Positions 50,690 through 61,869 of a stretch of DNA of 64,000 bases are shown one piece after another; the first letter of the stretch is position 1; each line of letters begins with the position of its first letter. The stretch is taken from NCBI RefSeq assembly GCF_963678975.1, contig NC_089276.1, forward strand, positions 18,481,272 through 18,545,271. The letters are read 5' to 3'. A program made the position numbers and the translations under genes. The DNA is from Dysidea avara (lineage: Eukaryota; Porifera; Demospongiae; Dictyoceratida; Dysideidae). Below the pieces are notes generated by a model. It saw nothing but the letters and a program-made list of their open reading frames with translations, searched no databases and had not been told where the DNA came from.

Positions 50690-53125
50690 TACATTTTAAG
50701 TTATTCTGTAGGGAATTCAGCTACAAACAAGTCACCCTGTAGTCAGATCAGCTAGAAGAAGGTACCTAATAGAGAGTTCAGCTACAAAGAAGCCATCATG
50801 TAGAGAGTCAGCTCAAATAAATCACCCTGTAGAGAATTCAGCTACAAACAAATTGCCCTGTAGAGAGATCAGCTATAGAAGAAGTTACCTTGTAGAGAGT
50901 TCAGCTACAAAGAAACAATCATGCAAAGAGTTTAGCTGCAAACAAATCACCCAGTAAAAAGTTCCGCTATGACCAGATCACACTGTAGAGAGTTCAGTTA
51001 GAAACAAGTCATCCTGTAGAGAGATCAGCTAGAAGAAGTTACCTTGTAGAGAGTTCAGTTACAAAGAAACAATCATGCAAAGAGTTTAGCTGCAAACAAA
51101 TCACCCAGTAGAAAGTTCCGCCTATGAACAGATCACACTGTAGAGAGTTCAGTTAGAAACAAGTCATCCTGTAGATAGATCAGCTAGAAGAAGTCACTTT
51201 GTAGAGAGTTCAACTACAAAGAAACCACCATGTAAAATAGTTCAGCTGCAAACAAATCACCTGTAGAGAATTCAGCTACAAACAAATCACCCTGTACGAA
51301 AGATCAGCTAGAAGAAGTTACCTTGTAGAGAGTTCAGCTACAAACAAATCACCCTGTAGAGAGTTCAAATATAAACAAGTCACCATGTAGAGAGTTCAGC
51401 TAGAAGTTACATTGTAGAGAGTTCAGCTACAAAGAAACTACCATGTAGAGAGTTCAGCTGCAAACAAATCGCCCTGTAGAGAATTCAGCTACAAACAAAT
51501 TAACCTGTGGAAAGATTAGCTAGAAGAAGTTACCTTGTAGAGAGTTCAGCTACAAACGAATCACCCTGTAAAGAGATCAGCTAGAAACAAGTCATCCTGT
51601 AGAGAGTTCAGCTAGAAGAAGTTACATTGTAAAGAGTTCAGCTACAAAGAAACTACCATGTAGAGAGTTCAGTTGCAAACAAATCGCCCTGTAGAGAATT
51701 CAGCTACAAACAAATTACCCTGTAGAAAGATCAGCTAGAAGAAGTTACCTTGTAGAGAGTTCAGCTACAAACAAATCACCCTGTAGAGAGTTCAGCTACA
51801 AACAAGTCACCATGTAGAGAGTTCACTTAGAGAGTTCAGCTACAAAGAAACTACTATGTAGAGAGTTCAGCTGCAAACAAATCGCCCTGTAGAGAATTCA
51901 GCTAAAAACAAATTACCCTGTAGAAAGATTAGCTAGAAGAAGTTACCTTGTAGAGAGTTCAGCTACAAACAAATCACCCTGTAGAGAGTTCAGCTAGAAA
52001 CAAGTCACCCTGTAGAGAGATCAGCTAGAAACAAGCCACCCGTAGAGAGTTCAGCTAGAAGAAGTTACACTGTAGAGAGTTCGGCTACAAAGAAACTACC
52101 ATGTACAGAGTTCAGCAAAAAAAATCGCTCTGTAGAGAATTCAGCTACAAACAAATCACCCTGCCGAAAGATCAACTAGAAGAAGGTACCTTGTAGAGAG
52201 TTCAGCTACAAACAAGTCATCCTGTAGAGAGTTCAGCTAGAAGAAGTTACATTGTAGAGAGTTCAGCTACAAAGAAACTACTATGTAGAGAGTTCAGCTG
52301 CAAATAAATCGCCTTGTAGAGAATTCAGATACAAACAAATTACCCTGTAGAAAGATCAGCTAGAAGAAGTTACCTTGTAGAGAGTTCAGCTACAAACAAA
52401 TCACTCTGTAGAGAATTGAACTACAAACAAATCACCCTGTAGAAAGATCAGCTAGAAGAAGTTACCTTGTAGAGAGTTCAGCTACAAACAAATCACCCTG
52501 TAGAGAGTTCAACTACAAACAAGTCACCCTGTAGAGAGATCAGTTAGAAACAAGCCACCCTTAGAGAGTTCAGTTAGAAGAAGTTACATTATAGAGAGTT
52601 CAGCAGTTTAGCTGCAAACAAATCGCCCTGTAGAGAATTCAGGTACAAACAAATCACCCTGTAGAGAGTTCAGCTAAAAACAAGTCACCCTGTAGAGAGA
52701 TCAGCTAGAAACAAGTCACCCGTAGAGAATTCAGCTAGAAGAAGTTACATTGTAGAGAGTTCAGCAGTTTAGCTGCAAACAAATCGCCCTGTAGAGAATT
52801 CAGGTACAAACAAATCACCCTGTAGAGAGTTCAGCTAAAAACAAGTCACCCTGTAGAGAGATCAGCTAGAAACAAGTCACCCGTAGAGAATTCAGCTAGA
52901 AGAAGTTACATTGTAGAGAGTTCAGCAGTTTAGCTGCAAACAAATCGCCCTGTAGCGAATTCAGCTACAAACAAATCACCCTGTGGAAAGATCAGCTAGA
53001 AGAAGTTACCTTGTAGAGAATTCAGCTACAAATAAATCACCCTGTAGAGAGTTCAGCTACAAACAAGTCATCCGGTAGAGAGATCAGCTAGAAGGATCAC
53101 CTTGCAGAGAGGTCAGCTACAAAGA
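50690..53125 (+). repeat. Minisatellite array E with higher-order repeats
   Basis: About 78 copies of the 30-31-bp unit, the longest array here. Higher-order structure is visible: a 161-bp block marked by CAGCAGTTTAGCTGCAAAC starts at 52601, 52762 and 52923, and a block of about 200-217 bp marked by AAACTACCATGTAGAG recurs at about 51435, 51652 and 51851. Confidence 0.9.
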
Positions 53126-53241
53126 AATCACCCTGCTTCATCTTTTCTTCTTCCTGTAGTAAAGAAAAAAATGACAGGTTAAAAAGCCCTAAAGCCGACC
53201 ATAGGCCAGCTTTGGAGTATACAAATACAAAAAGAAGTGAA

Positions 53242-53568
53242 ATCTAATCCAAAACAGCCAAGCTGTAAAAAAAGAGTGCGGCCCTGAGAAAGGCTATGGT
53301 GAAAAAAAATGTGAAATCCAAGGTGGCGGCCAAGAAATGGCTGTGATGGTAGGTTAATGGTAAAAATTTTAATAACGACAATTCAGTGAATTTGGTGCCG
53401 CTTGGTCTTGGCACAAAATTCACCTGAGTTGTCGTTATTAAAATTTTTACCATTAACCTACCATCACAGCCATTTCTTGGCCGTCACCTTGGATTTCACA
53501 TCTTTTTTCACCATAGCCTTTCTCAGGGCCGCACTCTTTTTTTACAGCTTGGCTGTTTTGGATTAGAT
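53242..53568. repeat. Long hairpin P4
   Basis: The same palindrome as P1-P3. The loop reads TGCCGCTTGGTCTTGGCAC. It closes the right composite block; no module X follows, and unrelated AT-rich DNA begins after GATTAGAT. Confidence 0.9.
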
Positions 53569-53579
53569 TATATTTACAT

Positions 53580-54180
53580 GATAATCTGCTCACTTCATCA
53601 CAGGCTAAACTCTTCCAGACAAACCAGTATAGTATACTGCATTTAAAAACTTATTGTAGCTATGTAGCTACGTATATTAGGCTTTTATTGTAGCTGTGTG
53701 GATTTACTTTATATCTGCTACTAGCTATATACCTAATAAATAATAGACATGATAGCTAAACTAATCATAGGTTATTCTAAGAGGATCATGCCAGCTCCCT
53801 GCAAAATTTTTGAAAAATCTTGGTGGAAAAAGTTGCACTTCATTGCTACACTTGTGAGTATTCATCCCAAACAAAATGGCATGAATACTTACATATGAAA
53901 TGGGTGCCATACCTTTTAATTAGCAATCTTTTAAATTGCTCACACTCTCGCTTTACATGCTTATAGCATAAATTTTAGGCCTTTAAATTGCCACAGCTTG
54001 GTCTGGAACTTAATACTGCCATACAGCAAATTTCATGCTGTGCCCCACTGTATGTCAGGTCTACAGTTACCATAGAGTATAGAAAGTCTGAATAATAAGT
54101 AGGCTACATGATTTGAGCATAATTATATAACTATAGCAGAAAAATATCACAGTATCTGATTTTTTAAACTTTTCCTGGGG
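53580..54180. other. Non-coding AT-rich DNA
   Basis: No gene or clear repeat recognised between the composite block and the truncated hAT MITE. Confidence 0.4.
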
Positions 54181-54190
54181 AAGCTTTTCT

Positions 54191-54578
54191 CCGGGTCATC
54201 CGGGTCTGGATCACGTGAAAAACGAAATTGTTCGTTTGACGACGTGGAATTTATAAACGCTATCGCGTAGCTCTTTCGTGAGCCTCGCCCACTTATCGCA
54301 TTAACAACATATGCTCAGCCACGCCTATTTGTTAGTAAGTGCAGTATGTAGCACGAAACTGAGGGTATCTATGGTGAGGGGTAGCTATTGTCACTGTGTG
54401 AGTAGGTGAAGACCTTTTTTTTTTTTTTTTGGTTACTCAACACGAATCGAACGCTCAAAATGTAGACTCGTTCGCTCGCCCGAGACTAGCCGAAACACGT
54501 CTCGGCTTTAATTAATCCGGGTCAAATCCGGGTCAGTGGGTCATCCCGGTCAGCAGTAGTGACCCGGTTTCAACGTTG
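54191..54578. mobile_element. Truncated hAT-type MITE
   Basis: Closely matches 14.9-15.3 kb and has the same right end GACCCGGTTTCAACGTTG, but lacks the left terminal repeat and an internal block. It contains GAAGACC followed by a T run at 54408-54433. Confidence 0.8.
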
Positions 54579-54939
54579 TCCCAGAACCCCTAGAATGCTC
54601 ATGTTTCACACTGACATTGTAGAGTGTGCACACTGCGCAGCAACTCTTCTCTCAGGCACCACAGCGCATATCAAATAACAACTACAATGGCCAGATCAAC
54701 TCAATTTTCCTTCCTCCAGTTCTGTCCTGCAGTGGTAAAGAAACTACAGTATTTGGTGAAGGTAGATATTTTTGTTGGGAACCATGCCAGGGCCGGAGCC
54801 CACGGTCCGGCCGGTCCGGCATTGGCCGGACCACTTTTCATCTTTATAAATTAAAACTTGATGAATTACATTTGACTGTGGTTTTGAGTTGAACTGCACG
54901 TGCAAGCCGGTAGTTAACCGCCGCGGTCCGCGTATTAAC

Positions 54940-57200
54940 ATGGCAACAGCTAATTTTCCTAGTGCTCCGCATCAACCAGCAAGACTAAGTTTCCCAAAGC
55001 GATCTTTTGGGAAGAAAGCTGTAGCCTTACGCGCGTTTCAAGCGTCATGGTTTAGCATGTGGAAGTGGATACACTATGACGAAACGAATGATAGAGCATA
55101 CTGTTTCTATTGTGTGAAGGGATTCAAAGAGGGCAAGCTGAAGGCACCTAACGCTGATCCAGCATTTGTAAGTACATACAAAGATTATAGAGTCTCTGAC
55201 TAAAGTGGCCTCCATTCTACTAGCTATAGCTAGTTGTTACGTAGCTATAGTTACTGTACGTACGTTTGACAATTTTTATTGTACGTGAAAATAAATGCAT
55301 AATGTGATTTATGTAGGTATCAAAAGGATTTTGCAATTGGAAGGATGGGACATTGAGTTTCAGAAAGCATGAACTAAGTGCATGCCACAAGGAAGCCATC
55401 GAGGTTATGGTTACTTTGCCAGCAACTGTGAAAGATATTGGAGAACTATCATCACAAAGCCATGCTAATCAAAAGGCAAAAAATCGACAGTTATTTCTTC
55501 AAATCTTGTCAAGCCTTAAATTCTTAGCCCGCCAAGGCTTGCCCCTTAGAGGTGATAAGGATGAGAAAGATGGAAATTTTATGCAAGTCCTTAAGCTGAA
55601 ATCAGAAAACAACCCAGCTATAGCTGATTGGTTAGAGCGAACACATCCAAAGCACACAAGTCATCAAATTCAGGATGAAGTCCTTGGGATAATGGCAGAA
55701 CATGTCATCACGAAGATCTCTTCTAGTATTCACGATGCCCCTTTTATTTCAATAATGAGTGATGAAACAACCGATATAACAAATAAAGAACAGTTGACAA
55801 TTGTCATCCGTTGGGTAACAGATGATTTCGAAGTTCATGAGGAGTTTGTTGGGCTATATGTTGTACCATCAATCGATTCAAATACCATCTTTGCCAAAAT
55901 AATCATTGTTCTTGAACTATTAAATTTGTCAGTGACTAAAATACGTGGCCAATGCTATGATGGAGCTAGCTCAATGTGTGGAATCAGAAATGGTGTAGCT
56001 AAACAAATAATGGATCTAGAGCCTAGGGCTCTTTATACTCACTGCTATGGCCATTCTCTTAATTTGGCCGCTAGTGATGTAGTAAAACAGTCCAAAATTT
56101 TACAAGATGCACTGGATACTACCAGAGAAATAACAAAACTCATAAAGTACTCCCCACGAAGAGATAACATTTTTCAAGGCATACAGGACATGATGTCAGC
56201 TACAGAGAACTTACCTGGAATCCGGGTGCTCTGTCCGACTAGATGGACTGTGCGAGCAGATTCCCTTGCAAGTGTAACTAAGAATTACACAGTATTACAA
56301 AGCACTTGGGAAGAGGCTCTCGAAGCTACCAAAGACAGTGAAACCAAAGCCCGTATTCAAGGAGTAGCATCACAAATGCTTACTTTCAAGTTTCTTTTTG
56401 GCACTATGTTAGCTGAAATGGTTTTAAAACACACTGATAACCTTAGTCGCACTTTGCAACACAAGGCCATGTCTGCAGCTGCTGGCCAGAAAGTAGCTCA
56501 AATGACTGTGCAAACATTGCAATCAATACGAAATGATGAATCTTTTCACTTGTTTTGGGAAAAAGTATCTTTGTTTGCAAACTCCTTGGAAGTGGATGAC
56601 CCACAATTACCTCGTCGCCGCAAACGACCTAATCGATATGAAGAAGGAACTTCAACAGGTGACTTTCCAAGCAATCCAAAGGAGGTCTTTCGCCCGCAGT
56701 ATTTTGAGGCTATTGATTTGGTCACTGCATGCATCAAAGATCGATTTGATCAACCAGGCTACAAAGTATACCACCAAGCAGAGGAGCTAATTTTAAAAGC
56801 TAGCAGGAAGGAACCATTTAATTCAGAATTAGAATTTGTCATCAAATTTTACAAAGATGACTTTGAACAATGTCTGTTGGAGGCACAACTTTCTACCTTT
56901 GGACTGGACTTTAAGTATGATGGCAAATCTAATATCAGCATCCTTGATGTAAAGGAGTACTTTCAGTCTCTTTCCACAAGTCAAAGGGCTTTGTTGTCAG
57001 AAGTCAGTCGTTTGTTACAAATAATATTAGTAATGCCTGCAACCAATGCCACATCAGAACGTTCCTTCAGTGCTTTAAGGAGGGTAAAAAGCTACCTTAG
57101 AAATTCCATGGGGCAAGCAAGGCTCAACTCCCTTATGGTGCTCCATGTACATAAAGAGTTAACAGATGAATTAAATCTTAAAAATGTGGCAAATCAATAA
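54940..57200 (+). CDS. hAT-family transposase, two exons
   Basis: Exon 1 is 54940-55167 and exon 2 is 55317-57200; the intron of 149 bp has donor GTAAGT and acceptor TAG, both in phase 0. The product is 703 aa. The join rebuilds a TTF-type zinc finger: CFYC in exon 1, then AFVSKGFCNWKDG across the junction and HELSACH. The transposase core follows: SDETTDITNKEQL with Asp near residue 225, CYDGASSM, CYGHSLNLAASD and CPTRW. The C-terminal dimerisation region is at about 649-690 (NATSERSFSALRRVKSYLR). It resembles the ZMYM1/TTF-finger hAT transposases. The protein would cut out and reinsert the surrounding element. No stops or shifts interrupt it, so it may be active or recently domesticated. 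I chose ATG 54940 because the upstream frame has only non-ATG starts. Confidence 0.88.
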
Positions 57201-57251
57201 TTGTTAATCGACATGAGTCTAGACTCACTTTATATGGACAGTTTAATTAAT

Positions 57252-57257
57252 AATAAA
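57252..57257 (+). terminator. Poly(A) signal of the hAT transposase
   Basis: AATAAA lies 52 bp after the transposase stop codon, suitable for 3' end formation of its mRNA. Confidence 0.6.
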
Positions 57258-57789
57258 GTTATATTATGACTGACATGTACGGTGATGTACCTGTATCATA
57301 TACATGTATCCACAAAATTAAATATGTATCAATTTAATTAACAGTACTGCTGGAAAAGTTTTCCTTGTAACTTGACTGCCATTGTATATGCATAGAAGTG
57401 GCTAATACACAGTTTCATCATCATTCTGTAAAAGAAACAATACAGGTTACTGGTACTGTTCAAATAATAGCATGTAGCCATGCATAACAAGATAAAATTG
57501 AGCTAACATCTACTGTACATGTAACACAAAATTCTCAGGATCTATGTAGCTATAATGTCAATAAAGAGTTTTTTATGTTAAAATAGCCATCATAGAGTAT
57601 CTAGTTTTTAAAATTTTCCTGGGGGGGCATGCCCCCAGACCCCCCTAGAAGGCTCAATGCTTCGCATTTCGTAGTGTGCTTCGCACACTGTGGTGAGACA
57701 GAGTATGCCCCCACCCTTAGCAAAATCTCTACCACTAGATGAAGATGGCCTGACCACTCAAAATCTCTGGGCTCCGGCTCTGCATAATG

Positions 57790-59555
57790 TATCTAGCTGG
57801 CAAATAATACCAAAGCTGTTCCTGAAGCTTACTTCACTAGTCTAATGCTACTGCATGAATGATATAAATGCTAGAAATAAAATTAACTTATTATACCTCC
57901 TTATCTTGTTCTCTTTTAACTAACCTGTACTACCTGTACACAACGCCTTGTACTCCATCCTGACTCTTGAGTTAGTATATGGCTTAATTCAGCCACCAAT
58001 TACAAATTTTCACCTCCAATTGACTTAACAATTTAATTTTCATCTATCACTTTAGGTCGTAAACAAAAAATCCATGCTGTTACCCACAACTCAGCATTCG
58101 GATGTGAACAAATAGACCAGATCTCCTCCTTAATTGTGTTCAAACCTCTTCCCCACCTAAAATTTGGATCACATGATGTATGCATTTGTGGTAGAATGAA
58201 CTGAACTGTATGTAGTTATAATTTAGTTGATCATATTGTAATCATTAATTGGTGTTGCATATGTAATGTTTATAATTGAGTTGCGTGATTGTAACTTTAA
58301 TTGGAACGTCTTGTACATGTGTTGACTGTTGAATGAATCATTGATCACATTGTCTAATGTCACATGGTGACAGGAGTGGGATCTCAAGTATGATACTTCA
58401 GCTACAGCCTCTGTCCCATTTGTCTAATGTCACAACATTAAATAGAAACACTGAAACTATTTGGATCCCTTGATGTATTTATTGGACTTATCTGCTGATT
58501 TACAATGAAATATCACGTTTCCAAAGTGTGCAGTACTTGTCTCTTTGTAATAGTGAGTGGGTGCTACTCTTCTAGGGAAATTTGGGTGGCCATGTGCCCA
58601 CTTCACTAAATAGCTTATAGACTGAACTTCGAGAACATGTACATTTCAATATTTTGGTGCAGTAACATCATAAACGTGTTGAGATGGATGCTGTACTATT
58701 CTTGACTAATGGCCACTATGGTATGTAGGATAAAACCAAGACAACAGTGTATCTGTATTACTATGGTTATTGATATGTCAAAGGTGTCTTCTAAATTGAA
58801 TTTGAATCATTTCTGTAAAAGAAGTAGCGCTGTAGCTGTAGCCACGTTTTCTGCTAAGCCTGACTGACCACATCAGGCAGGCAGGCAAGCAGGCAGGCAG
58901 TAGAAAATTCCATTGAATAGTTTTTTTTGTTGTTTTTTTTAATCTTGTGACTTTATTGGGAGCCTTTAGGATCACACTGAAGGCACTTTAATTTTGGGCT
59001 TGGTTATACCTAACCAATACTGTCAAGGAGCCAGGATGGAGTTGTGAAGCTGGTTTTTAGGTGAATTTTTTTGGCCAGGAAAACCCAAATCTCCATGATC
59101 CCTCATATAAAGTAGCTACTACCATACTGTATGATAACTTGACTCCCTTATGAGACAGTCACCTGCACGTTTATCACTTAATTTATACATAGCTGCATGC
59201 AGCCTGCAACAAACCACATGCATCAATAGTTAGCTTTAGAAGGTAGCTATCCGGCTGGGCTTGCATGGAGTAAACAACAGATCATTTGATACAGTGTATT
59301 AACTGTAATTTATGCACAAACCACTCCAGAGTGATCAATGCCCGCATAATGTAGTTCAAGGATCCTTCTACCAGGAGGGGGGACGGAGGTAATACCATCA
59401 TGATGATCATGACGAAAGTATACATGAGGGTAGGTTGGCTAGCTATGTGAATCCTCGGACGTGACCATGCACAAATCTGATCAACATGAAAATTAAATTC
59501 ATGGCAAGAAATGGGCTTTGTAAACAGCCACCCGCATTCCTCATTGTTGTGATAT
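57790..59555. other. Non-coding DNA
   Basis: No gene recognised. A short AGGCAGGCAGTAGAAAATTCC phrase at about 58890 and the following CATTGAATAGTTT also occur near 45127-45165 and may mark a shared small repeat. A TTTTTTTTGTTG run follows. Confidence 0.4.
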
Positions 59556-59557
59556 AC

Positions 59558-59692
59558 TGGGGATTTCAGCTCCGTTTGAAAACAGGCGTTTTGCGTGATG
59601 ATGTAATCACGTTGTTTTGAACCGGTTGACGTCATCACGCAAACAGTGACCGCTATAATTCAGTTTCAAACGGAACTGAAATTCCCGGTACA
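59558..59692. repeat. Foldback element (full copy)
   Basis: Inverted arms: ACTGGGGATTTCAGCTCCGT with TTTGAAAACAGGCG and TTTTGCGTGATGATGTAATC on the left, GACGTCATCACGCAAACAG and TTTCAAACGGAACTGAAATT on the right, ending CCCGGTA. One arm also lies at 10423-10475 upstream of the fibrinogen-related gene. Confidence 0.65.
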
Positions 59693-59699
59693 ATATCAC

Positions 59700-61580
59700 A
59701 GTCATGCATCATTTCTACTACATCCGCACAATTCACATCATGCAGGTGGCGGGCGAAGCCGATTAAAATACTTCACTATTGGCATAAAACCGCTTGGTAT
59801 CTGTGGTTGTGCCAGCTACATCTTGGATACGTCTAGAACTTGACGATTGTTCCTATAGATATTATCTATGATAGTACGTCGAAGTGACGTCTAGATCTGA
59901 TAACGCCCAGCCTCCGGCACCGATTATTGATACGATTCCCAGCAGCCGGCTATCGTTTACCGATACTCAGCACTATAAACATACCAAAGGTAGCTATCAT
60001 TTATCTGTTCAGTACCTGTAACGTCACGGCGGTTTGTTAAAACCACTTGATTGTAACGTAAATAGGCGATTACACTGGATCTTCAGTAAAGCAGTAGTGT
60101 AATCCACAGTGTTGTATTGATTGATTGTATTGATTGATTGTATTAAGTCAACACAAGAAAATTTTGAGGGGGGGGTTTTAGCTATTATTGTATTAAATGC
60201 TATCCCACTAGAGACATGTGAGATTGTACTGGGCAGTCAGCTTAGCTGGTAAGTGCCCAGGAAAAAAAACAACAGAATTACAAAGCATGCATACAATCAT
60301 GGTACTTAAGGATAGTTGTAAATTGTTAAAATGTGTCATAATTAGTTGTGTTAAGGATAGATGTAGGTAGGTTGTTCCATTCCTTAATTGTTCTTGAAAA
60401 AAATGATTGTAAATGGGATGTGGTGAATATAGCAGTCACAGTATTCAGAGTAGTGTAGCAAACTATGAAGTTGTGTAATATTATTTAGTGGAGAATAGCC
60501 ATTCTTAGGAGGTGTCGACCTTTTTTTTTTTTTTTTTTTTTGGTCTTTACCTAAAATCTAGCTGTGCTTTTGATCAGAAACCAGTCACCAAAAATCCTGG
60601 AGCCGCCTTGTGTACTAGTAAGATAGCACAATTTCAAGTTGATTTTATTTTCAGCAAGCCTAGTATAGGGCTGGCCTTAGAGACTATGTACACATATACT
60701 TGTTGTGCAAAGAATATCCTACAGTATGCATGGACTGCATTGTGACATTTGATACTAATAAGTACTATAGTCAACTATGTGTATGCATAGTGCTGTTTCT
60801 GAAGTGTATTCTTTATCACCAGCTAGTTCCACTATTATGTATGGTTGTGTTAAATCATTCTGTTTTGTTGTGTTCTGTGAGTGCTACCCCACTAGGGACA
60901 TTGCTTATAATTATACTCTGTTGTACTATGATGATCATCTTCAATCTTTGCAGTCTTGCTACCCATAGGCATCTGGTGAGAAACGCTTGGTTGTACCTGA
61001 AAAAAAAACTGCTGTCACCAATTAATGCCTCTGGCGTTAGTTATTCTTTTCTTTCACACAACTGGAATTCACTTTTTGCCTCGTACTGGTCAACAATCAT
61101 AATTATGTTTCTTTACTGTAGTATTGTAGCATCACCACATCTCAAGAAGAAGTGTTTCATTGCCACAATATTATGAGATGGCATGCGCCATAGTATGTGA
61201 TGTTATAAGTAATGTTACAAGGCTTTGCAATTCTACTATTACATACGTGGAACCAGATCCTGGGAATTAGACTGGAGTCTTGTCATAACTTGGAGCAGTC
61301 AGCTAACCATGGCCACTTAGCCTGCATGCACTGAGTAGCCTGACCAGGTACATTCCAGCTGCTCTTAGATTTTTAGTGGAGTCCTTCCAACAAGTCTCCA
61401 ACTCAGCATCACTGGTTCAAACAGAACACTCATAAAAGTATCCATCGTGTTAGCTGTAATCAATTGTCATCATTTTTCTGTAGACCCAGAAAATTAGTAC
61501 GTGCAATTGAACTTACATGTGTATAGAATCCTCCATCTCCACGGTAGTGAGCTGAAGTTTCATGATTTGCTGACTTGTGG
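59700..61580. other. Non-coding DNA, no gene recognised
   Basis: Includes a slightly CpG-richer stretch (59720-60060), a TTGATTGA-type short repeat (60117-60145), and GACC-T(21)-GGTC at 60517-60545. The longest open frame (60700-61176, plus) is hydrophobic and low in complexity with no family features, so I do not call it a gene. Confidence 0.4.
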
Positions 61581-61597
61581 TCATTAGGATGACTTTG

Positions 61598-61866
61598 TCT
61601 GAAAGCTAATGACAGTAAATAAATTCCTAATTTGTATAGCTATGAAGTGCAATGAATAATAATATCATTCGTAGCTACTAATATGTATATTCCAGGAGTT
61701 ACTCTATAGATGGAAATTTCAAGGGACAAATTCCCTCAAAAATTTCCATCTATAGAATAACTACTGGAATATATTAGTAGCTACGAATGATATTATAATT
61801 CATTGCACTTCATACCAGGATGTAGCTATACACATTAGAAATTTATTTACTGTCATTAGCTTTCAA
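61598..61866. repeat. Foldback element
   Basis: Inverted arms of about 130 bp (61598-61729 and 61737-61866) pair over GCTAATGACAGTAAATAAAT, GAAGTGCAATGAAT, TTCGTAGCTACTAATAT and CTATAGATGGAAATTT. The loop is only a few bases. Confidence 0.8.
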
Positions 61867-61869
61867 AAA

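Larger units (their letters stand above)
54788..57782 (+). mobile_element. hAT transposon with intact transposase
   Basis: Ends CAGGGCCGGAGCCC (54788) and GGGCTCCGGCTCTG (57769-57782) are inverted repeats of the CAGRG type expected of hAT. The 3' flank before the right end includes CCTGGGGGGGCATGCCCCC, also present in the CAGGGGCGG MITEs at 15.9 and 42.1 kb, which suggests shared descent. Flanks AACCATGC and CATAATGT do not match, so the target duplication is lost or the true boundary differs. Confidence 0.75.

Noticed and set aside
35438..53125. Regular repeats of about 31 bp suggesting a CRISPR array
   Set aside because: The units are contiguous and degenerate with no unique spacers, and the DNA is clearly eukaryotic. 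It is a minisatellite.
54780..57790. 8-bp or 5-bp target duplication of the hAT element
   Set aside because: AACCATGC and CATAATGT agree at only 4 of 8 positions, and CATGC/CATAA at 3 of 5, so no duplication is claimed.
60700..61176. 158-codon open frame, plus strand
   Set aside because: Hydrophobic, cysteine-rich composition without family motifs and without splice or transcript support; typical of AT-rich non-coding DNA.
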